A stretch of 64,000 nt of DNA. It comes from Lunularia cruciata. Taxonomy: Eukaryota > Streptophyta > Marchantiopsida > Lunulariales > Lunulariaceae. The stretch is from the NCBI GenBank assembly GCA_948567375.1, contig OX419759.1:43242593-43306592 (forward strand). The letters are read 5' to 3'. The notes beneath the pieces were generated by a model. That model was not told the DNA's origin and made no database searches. It worked only from the letters and a program-made list of their open reading frames with translations. Position numbers and translations under genes: made by a program. Below, piece after piece: positions 10,496 through 20,646 of the stretch; within the stretch, counting starts at the first letter, position 1; each line of letters opens with the position of its first letter.

Positions 10496-13400
10496 ACAAA
10501 GCTAGGGATGTTAGGAGGTTTTGGATTTAGCTTTTACTAGTCCATATAAATTCAGAAAATTGTATAGGTATGCACATAGGGAAATTTATGGGTATAGCAT
10601 CTATGGCCTTAGAAAATTTCTAGGAAACCCATAGCTTTCCTAGGTTATAGGGCTCCATAAATCTTAATTGAGGTATTAATGGAATCCCAATCTCAAATTT
10701 GAATATATTACCACATGTAATCACAATGGAGAGTATTATCCAAGTTTGAAGCTTTACCAAAAAAAACTTGTTTTGATCAAATTGTCAAATGTGTGGATTT
10801 GAGTAGAGACTTTGGTTTTGGTGGTGATTTGTGCAATGTCATGCACTAACACATGAACCTAACTTTGTAGAAAAATGGGAAATGCATTTGGAAAGTTATG
10901 AGAAGTGGGTAAAGAATGACATGTTTGAAGAGCATCTAGATGATTGGAGTATGATGGAGAATTGAAGCAAAGATAATAAAGATGATTGTCAAGAATAATT
11001 AGTGAAGTAGTAGACCTTTGTGTAATATTCAAAATATTTGCAAAATAGAGTGCAATTCATTTGTAGAATATAATTTATCTTTAAACTCTTTTGATTCCAC
11101 CAAATTTATTTATGGTGAAAATTATTTTAGTTGGAAAGGATTCTATTCAATCAATGGACAACTAGTGTGCAATGACCATAGAAAAATAGTACATTTCTCC
11201 AAAATTAAGGATTCTCTTGATTATCATTCTTTGTTTTTTTAAGATTCTTTGCAAGCCTTCTCTAGATTTCTATTTGATGATTAAGGGAGTGATCACATTA
11301 TTTATTAAAATTTCAGTTGTTGTTGTAGGGATGCCAAAATTGTACCATGACATAGCATGCTTGAGAAGATTGCCTATGTGGTCCAACTTGAACACAAGGA
11401 TATTGTAATTTTTTTAATTGGCAACAACAACTACTTGGAGATTTGATTTATATCCCAATTAGTCATTATGGTGCCTTTCTTCAAACAAGTTTAACAAAAG
11501 TTCCAACTTCAACAAGAATCTTTCTCATGCACATTTCCTCAACAAGCATTGCATAGGAGTCTTGAAAGCAAGGTGGCATTCATTGAGAGAAATAAGATTT
11601 CAATTTAATGACCTATCTAGGAATTCAGTTTTGTTAAAATAGATCAGTGTATGCATCATTTTGCACAGTTTAGTATAGATAATTGTCAAAGATGATAGAG
11701 ATTTTGTGGAAGAATTACATCTTGAACTATCAAACAAGGTGCTCTTGAAATCCATAAAGAAGATCAAGAAGAGACTATGCTTTTAGTGATGCAAAATTGT
11801 CTTGCATTTTTAATACAAGAGAATAAATATAATTGCTTACACTTTTAAATATATTTTTTCATTCTGAATATGAAGTTTTCTCAAGGATTTATTTGTTGTG
11901 TTCTTTTGAATGCAATGTTTAGTGTAATGCAAATATGTTAAATGTTCTCTCAATTTTATTTTAGTTTTAGTGCTCTCTCTTTGCAAGTATACTTAGGTTT
12001 TGTAAGGTGAGTGGATGTGGAAATTTTATGTTATCCTATTCTTTGTTCTTTGCAAAGTATACTTGGTTCTAGAAGTGCCTATATGCATGGGATGCACAAG
12101 ATGTATGGTAGAGTAAGAGTGCACGGGATATACCCATATACAAATAGATGAGTCTCTACAAATTTTGAGAATTTGAATACTATCTCATTCAAGTTTATAT
12201 GAAGAGATTTTTTCATATTGTCTTCTTTGATTTTATCTATATGAAGAAAGATTTATCAATTTGTTTGTATGAAGTGATTTATGGATTTGAAGAAATCAAG
12301 ATAGAGAGATTATATTATATTGAATTCATAATTCCATTGTGAACTGTGAATTGCTATGGAGTAGTAGTTTGAAGAAGTTTGAATGGTTGAATCAATGAAC
12401 AAGGTGGTGTATTGTTGAGGGTATCATCTTGATAGATCAATGAAGTAGTAAGTGTTGCATAGCATGAAGAAGAGAAGAGAAGAAAAAATCATATAAATTC
12501 AAGCAAACCTCTCTCCTCATTCATTGTTAGCTTTAGTATTTTTGGATTCTCACCTCCTTCATTGTTAGCTTCAATGTTTTTGGATTTCAGTTGTTGACTT
12601 TAGAACAAGTGAAAAATGAGGAGATTTTTAATTCATTCAGTAATTTTGGTGAGAGAAGCTTAAGAATTGGAAAGAGAGATCAAGGGAGAGAGGGATAAAA
12701 ATAGGAGAGAGATCAAGGGATGGATTAAAATAGATGGAAGGAACAAATTGACAAAGAAAGAATGATAAAAAAGGGGAGAAGGAGAGATATGTAAAAAAAA
12801 AAAAAAGGACTATGAAAAGGATAAAAATTGTGAGAGCAATGAAGGGAATGTAGACCTTTGAAGAGAAGGGAAGGGAGAACAAAAGCCTGTGAATTTTTTA
12901 GAGGGATTGTGAAGAAAAGAGAAAGGAGAAGAGAAGCATGTGAAGTTTTGAGATGAACATTTTGAGAGAGGAATATTTGTGAGATTTTGAAGAATTTGTA
13001 GGAGCAAGGGCAATGGCAATGTATGAGATAGTTCTGCATGAGGAGCATATGTACCCAAGTTTTTGATTTGAATTGATGATTTTGCCAATTTTGCACCCGA
13101 ATCCTAAAATTGCACCCTTTCAAAAGAATTCACCCTTCATTTTAGCTCTTACTATACATACTCTTTTAGTAGCTCTTTAGCCATTCCACCTTTCAATTTG
13201 GTCTTATTACGCATAAACTTTTCCAATCCTAAGTTAAGGGTGGATTGTCAATATAAAGGTCACATCTTGTGCTTCTTGAGCATACCATGCATCATAGCTC
13301 ACTCTTCTCTGTGCAAACTATGCACACTCTCTTTTAGTTTGTCCATTGTGCACACCCTTCCTAAATTTTTAGCAATTCATGCTCGATGCTCTTACATGAT

Positions 13401-13965
13401 GAGATAATAAGACTAGATGAACTAAAAGTTCATGCTGATTAATGGTTATGCTAGATTATAAGATGACTAGAACAAAATGTTTGAAATGGAACATAAGTAC
13501 ATAATAGATAAAGGTCTAACTCAACGAAAGTGAAACGGAACATCAAATGCATCCAATTTGGTGAATTCAACTACCATGGGGAAGAGAGGGAAGATTCTCA
13601 TAATTTCTTCTCCTTCCTCTATTTTGTCTTTGTTTTATCATTGCTTTCATCTTCTTATGTGTGGCTATTTTTACTTGACAAATTTATAAGCACACTCTTT
13701 GCTATCCTTGGGGCATCTTCTATATAGTTATCATCTTGACAATTTGTACTTTTATGCCTTAATCTACCAATAATGACCTCACTAAAGCCCTAACTAATTA
13801 TACCCATAAATGTTTAAATTGAAACTCCTATGACCCGTAAAGAGCTTTTTGTCCTCCATAAATCAATTTATGGGAGCATTTTACTTTAAAAAAAATAATA
13901 TTTTGGATGTCCATCCTTTGTAGCAGACAAATAGTTACTTTTGAATATAAAACCCTCTGTTCTCT
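10496..13965. other. Unidentified 3.5-kb insert in element D
   Basis: RNase H of element D stops near 10495 and resumes near 13966 in the same order as in element B, so the intervening sequence is an insertion. I see no RT, transposase or LTR pair. Sequences near the two ends share short inverted matches, around TTATGGGTAT and CTCCATAAATC (about 10.6 kb and 13.8 kb), which could be degenerate terminal repeats. Open frames (11018-11242, 12725-13123, 13198-13407) have no recognised domain. The insert includes a long purine-rich tract. Confidence 0.5.
12630..12995 (+). repeat. Long purine-rich tract
   Basis: About 365 bp of G/A-rich plus-strand sequence (repeated AGAGAGATCAAGGGA-like words and an A-run near 12794). 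It makes the minus-strand frames at 12637-13123 long and Ser/Phe/Leu-rich, which is a composition artefact rather than a gene. Confidence 0.7.
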
Positions 13966-15610
13966 CTTAGTGAAACAAGTGGTAATGCATTCTGATAAAA
14001 AATCATAATTGTAGACCTTTCATTTGGAGCAAATGAAGAGTTGGTATCATTGGTGGGAGGAGAAACTATTATTGTGTGATATTAAGCTTAAGTGCAAACC
14101 AAGAAAGTCACAACAAACTGATTTGAATATTCTTCCTAAATTTCTCATAACAATAGCAATTGCCATGGTATCAACTAATCAAAGGTCAAAATAGAGTCAA
14201 AATTGCTTTACAATAGGATCATTTCTTTCATCTTGTGCAAAGTAGCCTTACAACACATGATATAGAATACAACACCTTTTCTTTCAAGGATGGCTTCCAA
14301 TTTTGCAAGAACCAAATCTATGTTTCAACTATGCTGGACCTATAGCTTGTTTTATTTCAAGAGATGCATGAATTACCAATCTTTAGTCACATTAGTGTGG
14401 ACAAGACATTTAATACCCTACAACATTGAAGTTGGTAGCCAAACATGGCACAAGAGGTTCAAGATTTTTTTTGATTGTGAAAGAGTTGAGATTACTTCAA
14501 CCATACCAATTCCATCTGCCCAATTAAACATGTGAGTTTAGACCTCATCATATCCTTGCCAAAGATGAACCAAGGCCACATAGCAATTTTAGTGTTTGTC
14601 AATAAGCTCAACAATCATATTCACTTGGCTTCCAAGGTGGATACAATGGATGCTCCAACATGGGCTCAAATTCACTTTGATTTTGTACTAAAACACTTAG
14701 GATGTCATGGTTCCTCATCTCTATTGTGATCCTTAATGCATTGGTAAATTTTGGCAAGAGCTTTTTAAGAAAGTTAACACCAAGATCTCATTGTCTATTG
14801 CATATCTACACTCAAATTGATTTGCAAACAAAACAAGCACATTATATCTTAAATGATATGTTTTGTGCTTTTATTGAAATTCATCATACCAACTAGAATA
14901 CTTGTCTTACTACTTCCAAATTTTTCTCCAATAATTTTAAGCAAGTAAGTATAGGATTCTTTCTCTTCTTTCTTAATCACAAGTAAGATCTATTTTTTCC
15001 AAATTTTCCTATTATTCCACTAACATATCATGTTCCTCATACCTCTACCTTCTTTACATGTGATCTATATCTTTACACCCAGCTAAATCTCATCTTCTTG
15101 TTACTCAAAATTAGCAAAAGAAATATGCTAATAGATATTATCTTTATCTCACCTTTCAAGTAGATGATAAGGTCATGCTTTCTTTCCATAACTTTCCTCT
15201 TCTTCTTGGCAACTAAGTTCATAACCTTGCTTCAAATTGGATAGGTCTATTTTATATTATTCATTTAATTTTGCTTATTGTCTACAAACTTGCACTTCCT
15301 AGTCACATGAAGATCCATCCTATCTTCTACATCTTGTTTCTAACCCTTTTTTTTCTTATTTGTATACACCCTCCTCCCCCTATCCTCCAATCTCTATTAA
15401 TGACCATGAAGAATATGAAGTTGACCATATTCTTGCATGAAAGAGACAACTAACATGGCTGCCAATGAAAAATCAAATTTGAAATCCTCTAGAAAGAATA
15501 TCCCCTTCACAATGCCACATAGGAGCCTATTTTTCATCTCCAAAAAGCTCAAGCAACCATACAAGAGTTCCAAGATTTCTTGTCAATGAGGATGTCACTC
15601 ATTAACAATG
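13966..15610 (+). pseudogene. Element D RNase H tail, integrase and chromodomain remnant
   Basis: The segment from 13975 matches element B RNase H end (DKKS against NHKPLL). Integrase follows: SLDLIISLPK from 14532, VFVNKLNNHIHLAS, HFDFVLKHLG, then a segment encoding QIDLQTK where functional enzymes have the catalytic Glu (Lys here). A GPY-like region lies near 15.3 kb, and a remnant ending HIGAYFSS (about 15.5 kb) fits the chromodomain. Many stops. Confidence 0.65.
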
Positions 15611-15618
15611 GAGGAGTA

Positions 15619-15966
15619 TGTAATAATATTGAGTTAGTAGAAGTAAGTATAATTAAAAGGAATTTAGCATTAGAATTCATTTAGGAATTATAGATATATT
15701 CTAGAAGCATCCTTGAAGCTTCTTGGTAAGAAGCTTCTAGAAACTTCCAAAAGATTGAGTAACTTGTAAATCAAGTAAACGGTTTGTATCCTAAGACAGA
15801 TGATTTCTAAAAGGAAAAAATTGTTTGAAGCTCCCTTTGTATTTTTGTACCTAGTTTACATATAAATACCAAAGCTGAAGTTCAACTCAAGCATTCAAAG
15901 TTTCACTCAATTGAGAAGTTCTAATTTGATCTTCCATTCTCCTATATGTCTCTTTGGTCTATAACA
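15619..15966 (+). repeat. 3' LTR of element D (A/B family, diverged)
   Basis: Follows the purine-rich CAATGGAGGAGTA and starts TGTAATAATATTGAG; it ends TCTATAACA. It keeps the family's TATA-like ATATAAATACC (near 15860), the segment around CTCAAGCATT, and a four-unit heat-shock-type site GAAGCTTCTAGAAACTTC at 15730-15747. The length of 348 bp is shorter than the 400-420 bp of younger copies. Confidence 0.8.
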
Positions 15967-16439
15967 ATTGGACTACTTGGGATGCTTATCTGAAGTTAGC
16001 ACCTAAATCAATATTGTTGACATGTGAGATTATATAAATTGTGTTGAGTACACTAATCATTAATGAGACTGGTTAACATCTTATGTGTGTTATACTTTGG
16101 AGCTATTTAAGACTAGTCATGGTTCTTATTTCTCTCACTCTTACCATGGTCTTTCTATTGTACTAAAGAGAGAGGGCTACCTGATTTGTAGATTTTTAGC
16201 TGGGGATTAGGTTACCTTATATTAGGAATCCATTAGTGTTGCATGTTTGAGGAGAAAATATAAATAGATTACTACATATTCCACTTGTTTAAATGTTGAA
16301 GGATCTTAAGTAAAACTGGAGAGTATAATAAAGCAACATAAGCTCTACATCATTTGTCCATGATGTAGTCCTACTCACAAAACTATCTCTGTCTTATGCA
16401 TATTAATTCCTCTATCAAGAGAGGGAGTATTGTGAGAGC
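15967..16439. other. No gene seen
   Basis: About 470 bp between element D and non-LTR copy G'. Stops in all frames; no repeat family recognised. Confidence 0.4.
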
Positions 16440-18620
16440 TATTATGTCATGATAGAATATTTTTCTCCCATATATTTTCCACAACCTCATACCTCTACTC
16501 AAAGGGATTGTTAAAAATGTTTTATGAGCATCCTAGAGGTTATATTCATAAAGATTATCAAATCTAATAGTTTTATGCAAGTTGTTTGAAGTAGCTATAG
16601 TAGTAGCAGGGTGGAAGATTATTGACTTATTGCAATAAGAAATACACAAGGAGCATATGACCAATTGCTCATGAGGAGGTTTTATTGTACTTTGTTAGTT
16701 GTACCATTGTCCTTCAACATCATTCTCAATTTCGGTAGTAACTTAGTATATAATCATTTGCAATTGCTACATTAGGAGGTTGTGATATTGTATTTCTTGG
16801 CATTAGAGCACTCTCAGACATCCACCCAAATTGGGTTGTCCTATAGTTGGATGTTGAGAATGCTATTAATTGCATCTTATATGCATTTATTTTATAAAGA
16901 GCACAAGAAAGATGATGGATATTTTGCAAGTCTTACTCCTTTCATGTTGTCCTTTTATAATTCTTTTTCTTCTCTTTACTACTAAGATGGATTCATACAG
17001 GAAGGAGTCATTGTTCTTGAATCATATATTAATATTCATCAAAGAGATCTCTTAGGAGGATCTTTATTTACCATAGCTCACTCACTTGAGCTCTTTGGTC
17101 TACCACTTTGGCCATGTTAGGTTATGTCTTTCCTTCCTTGGTGGACAGTACTATGTGCTCTTTAAACCAAATTAAGTAGATCTTTGACTACTTGACTACC
17201 AAGCTTCATCTTGTAAGCTTGAGAGTAAAGATATCAAAATGTAGAGCATGGTTCCCTCTAGTATTCTACTCATCTTTAGCTTCCAAAAGGATATCTTACA
17301 TCTATGTATGGCTCATTCATTCTTGAAGAGATAATAATATCTAAGGATTTTGTTACATGCAGAATAAATGCCAAACTTTTATAGGATACCCTTTATATAG
17401 ATGACCATACTCAACTAGGACACCTATATATGACATGTGGTATACACTACTCTAGTACTTTTCATCAACCAACCTATATTTCCTCTTATTTTTGTGGTTG
17501 TTGATAAACTAGTCTTGAAGAGATGTGTAATAAAGGTGGAAGTGGAACTATTTCCTCTTCATTTACTATTGCGGTACATGATCTTCTACCTTTTGTCTCT
17601 TTGGATTTTGATTTGATTCGAGGTTTTGTACTTTTCTTTGATGGATCAACAAAGAATTTTTGACCAAGCATTTGTAGTCTTCTTTAATGGATTAATAATT
17701 TCAATAGGTTCTACATTCTAGTTTACCAATTTGTTCTTCCTCTAATAAGAATGCATTAGCTTGATCTTACATTAGTGCATTTTGACTCACATCAGCTACT
17801 TTCTTTCTGACAATTAGGTTTCATCTAAGTTTGATCTAATTATTTGTATCCTTATTATTCATTTTTAAACATTATACTACTTTAGATGTAATAATTATCC
17901 ATATGACTTATCACACTTTGGAGGATAACGTACAGCTACCCAGGATACCATTAGGGATATAGTGTTTATAATGGCATTGAAGAATTTACACTTCACTTAG
18001 AAGAAATGTTGGTGTGCATTATAGATGATATTAATTAGTGTAGACTTGTTTATAATTCATGACAATCAGGTGACAGTAGCGGAGGTTATAGTTATAAATC
18101 TCACACTAGATGTAATTTCTCTCCCTGCATATCTGTTTGGATGGGCAGCTAGCGGAGCAACAGCAACCAAGGTCTCCAAGTATATAGGAATGCAACAAAC
18201 TTACCTCTTTGTTCCTCTGGCCTTGGATCTATATCATAATATGGATATGGTGTTAAACAGTTTTTGTCAAGGATTGTACAAAAGATTATCCTAAAAGATG
18301 ACAAGAATATACCATTTTCACTTTTGTAGCTTACTTTAGACTATGGGTCCTTGTCTATAGAGATTGCACAAGAACTTACCCTACTAGATGATAAGAGATG
18401 TTACTTTCACTTTTCTATTTTGTAGTTTACTTTAAATAGCATGTTCCTTGTCTATATAGAGCAGTAACTAGTGCAATCCATACAAGAGTAATCATACTAG
18501 ATTATGCTTTTTAGATGCTCCATTGATATATAGACGACTCACATAGATGCAAGAAGATAAGATTTCTAATTCCGACGCTATTGGACTTAGCCTTTTAACC
18601 TCTTAGGTTATATCCTTATT
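16440..18620 (+). pseudogene. G': degraded non-LTR retrotransposon fragment (RT plus RLE-type endonuclease)
   Basis: This is a diverged plus-strand copy of element G (24.83-27.37 kb). Matching segments are YEHPRGYI (G: YEHLRDYF), EVAIVVAG (G: QVAAAVARG), and MLRMLLIASYMH near 16854 (G: MLKMLLIASHVH, a shifted frame in both). The endonuclease region is in the open frame 18025-18294 (VTVAEVIV, FGWAASGA, KVSKYIGMQQ, FVPLALDL). It has many stops and is 5' truncated like G. It lies just outside the gene island, opposite in strand to G. Confidence 0.7.
18277..18470 (+). repeat. Tandem duplication at the end of G'
   Basis: Two diverged units of about 90-100 bp follow each other. Each runs from a segment like CCTAAAAGATGACAAGA, through CACTTTTGTAGCTTACTTTA, to CTTGTCTATAGAG. 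Element G has this segment once, so the duplication is specific to G'. Confidence 0.6.
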
Positions 18621-19014
18621 TGGATCGATGGCCCTTCCCTCTTCTTTTTTTGTTCTTATGCTTGTTGTGTTCTTCTACTCTTCTTTATATGTACACGACA
18701 CTATGCGGAGAGAATATATCAAGATAGTTTCTTCTTTTGTTAAACTGATTCCCTATCTCATACAAATCGGCGAAGTGTCATTGCCCTATTATTCTCAAAT
18801 TTATATGTATACTCTGCTCCCACCAGATCATAGATTGTCTTTCAAGTACTCGTTCTTTCCTTGATAATGTAGAAATGATACTTGAAAATTAAAGACAGAG
18901 TTGACAACTTATTCTGTACAGTTGAATTTCATCATGTCGTAATTGCTTTCTTTTACATAGATATCATATTGTGTTTCAATTTATAGCATTAAAATTATCA
19001 ATTTAGTAAGACCT
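18621..19014. other. Transition from repeats to gene island; no gene established
   Basis: A 78-codon open frame at 18628-18864 starts with a hydrophobic stretch (MALPSSFFVLMLVVFFYSS) that could be read as a signal peptide. It has no recognised domain and adjoins the G' tail, so I do not call a gene. CpG dinucleotides become frequent from about 18.6 kb. Confidence 0.35.
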
Positions 19015-20421
19015 TTATAGCAATGTAAGAACTAATATGAGAATATTCAACACCAAAATGAGACGATAGATATCTCCCTTTGTGGAATCTGGAAATACAC
19101 AATCCTTTCTTAATGTCTTTTAAAAATGTGAATTTAGTCTCGTAAACTGTACGGTGCAGATTTTGACATACGCAGTGCTTTGGATAAATATCAAGTTGAT
19201 GCGGCAAGACCGTAAACACTTCGAAGATAATGTTTGTGCAAGAGGTGGTCTAGGTTGAGATATTCAGTATGAAGCAAATAGACAAGCAACTATAAACATA
19301 AACATACTAACTTCACGTCGCAGTCCTTTATCCATGCGGATGCCAACTATTCCCTTGACCGGATTGCTGTCGTGAACCTTAAATTTCAATCTCTCCAAAT
19401 AAGGCTCTTCGTGCTGATGGACTGATGGACTGGAGAAAGTAAACTTTTGACTACAGAGCTCAGTTGGTTTCTCAAGTCAAAGGTGGTGTATTTTTATACA
19501 TTTAGCAAGGACATAACTTGACATATAGTATATACACCCAACACGCCTTGTATTCGAAATATGATATCTATCTTTACAACTTCTTCGATGAGTGGTGGCA
19601 GCTGTTGTCGGTGTAGGTTACAACCTTGACCTTGGGTAAACGTTAATTTGTTAGATTTGTGAAAGATGCAATCAGGTATACCCGGGAAGACTACATTTCC
19701 CTTGGCCTCTGTTTGATATCAACATATTGCTCATGCCGTAACCCACCTTCCGTCCGACAGCTTCCAATAGGTTCTTGCTGAATAGTAAATAGGTTTCTTC
19801 TGCATTTAATCTACATAGGAATGTGTACCTACTTGTATCAGACAAAAGCTACAGCCATTTTTAACTGGCAACTTGATTAGCTTAAACGAGCCCAACAATA
19901 CTGTTAATGCCATTAAAGATGGAGGATAGAGTGGGCAATGTGAAATGAGAGCATCCACACTGATGTTAGACATAAGAAGCTCATCAGACACTTGTAATCG
20001 ACTGTCATCAGAGGAGAGATGTCAACTTGGAAATACAGGGATAATTTGACAAATGCTGACCAGGAAATGGTCGCTCTTAGGAGCAAGCGCACTGGTTGTT
20101 CCAAGGGCTCCGAGCTTGATTCGAAGCATATGGCCCCTGGTCTCAGCCACTAGACACTCCACGATACAGTGTGGAGGACTTGGACCAAAAGACTCAAGGC
20201 TGCAGTATATCTTCCAAGGCTGGTGCCAGCCAAAAGCGAAATGCATCAGCGGGGCAGCAACACCCACTTACGTTTCACTGACTAGACTTAGACTTGCACT
20301 TGCTAGTCTCAAGGTAGGCCCACAAGCACGCGAACATAGATGGTGCCTGCAGACGAGCGAAAACAACCACATTCTCAATTTGCTACCTCTACCCAGAGGA
20401 ACTGGTTTCTGCTCGTCCAAG
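19015..20421 (-). CDS. Candidate unrecognised spliced gene ending in a hydrophobic C-terminal segment
   Basis: Five minus-strand segments join in consistent phases at GT/AG sites. They are 20421(or 20372)-20272 (donor GTAAGT), 20199-19829 (acceptor ACTGCAG, donor GTACAC), 19799-19682 (acceptor ATGCAG, donor GTATAC), 19429-19308 (acceptor CTCCAG, donor GTATGT) and 19088-19015 (acceptor TTCCAG, stop TAA at 19017-19015). The product includes HCIVECLVAETRGHM, CSFCLIQVEETYLLFSKN, EPYLERLKFKVHDSNPVK and GIVGIRMDKGLRRE, and ends in a hydrophobic stretch (YRLILVLNILILVLTLL) that could be a tail anchor. Odd points: an in-frame TGA at 20024-20022 in the second segment, an uncertain 5' end (ATG at 20372, or an exon continuing to 20421), and only about 230-275 bp to the bL21m stop. 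It could be a pseudogene, or the TGA may lie in a short intron. I do not recognise the family. Confidence 0.45.
20022..20024 (-). other. In-frame TGA in the second exon of the candidate gene
   Basis: The frame runs open for about 58 codons before and 64 codons after this TGA. A phase-0 intron (donor GTCAGC near 20061 or GTATTT near 20036, acceptor at GATGAG near 19980) would remove it but uses weak sites. It decides whether the candidate is a working gene. Confidence 0.5.
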
Positions 20422-20646
20422 CTTCAGAAGAAGGATTCCATCGGTGGCAATAGTACACGTCTTCACTTCACTTCCCCGCATCATATGCTTCTCTGACTAG
20501 TGTTTCTTCCGCAACACTAGTTCCTGGAGTGGTTCTTCTTGTCACTGATTTGAACCTTTCTTATCCTTCTGTATGTACATCCAGTGAATTCCTTCCTCTT
20601 ATGGAGATCAACTTGTCGCCGTTTTAGATTCTAGCCCTGTAATGGG

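Larger units (their letters stand above)
9470..15966 (+). mobile_element. Element D: very old chromovirus of the A/B family, 5' truncated
   Basis: Diverged copies of A-family sequence run in order: RT (9475-10495), end of RNase H (13966-14110), integrase (14500-14900), integrase C-terminus (about 15.0-15.45 kb), chromodomain remnant (about 15.4-15.6 kb), purine tract and 3' LTR (15619-15966). Gag, protease and 5' LTR are absent. An insert occupies 10496-13965. Decay is much heavier than in A or B, so this is the oldest member here. Confidence 0.75.

Noticed and set aside
12637..13123. Overlapping minus-strand frames of 81-132 codons
   Set aside because: They reflect a purine-rich tract on the plus strand, giving Ser/Phe/Leu-rich translations without domains.
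18628..18864. Possible secreted small protein with signal-like start
   Set aside because: No similarity, no splice context, and it starts in the tail of the G' element; hydrophobic N-termini are common in AT-rich sequence.
20022..20024. TGA read as selenocysteine
   Set aside because: Land plants are generally considered to lack selenocysteine insertion, and no such element can be shown.
20053..20496. 147-codon plus-strand frame
   Set aside because: It is antisense to the candidate minus-strand gene, whose exon phases and splice sites explain the open sequence better.
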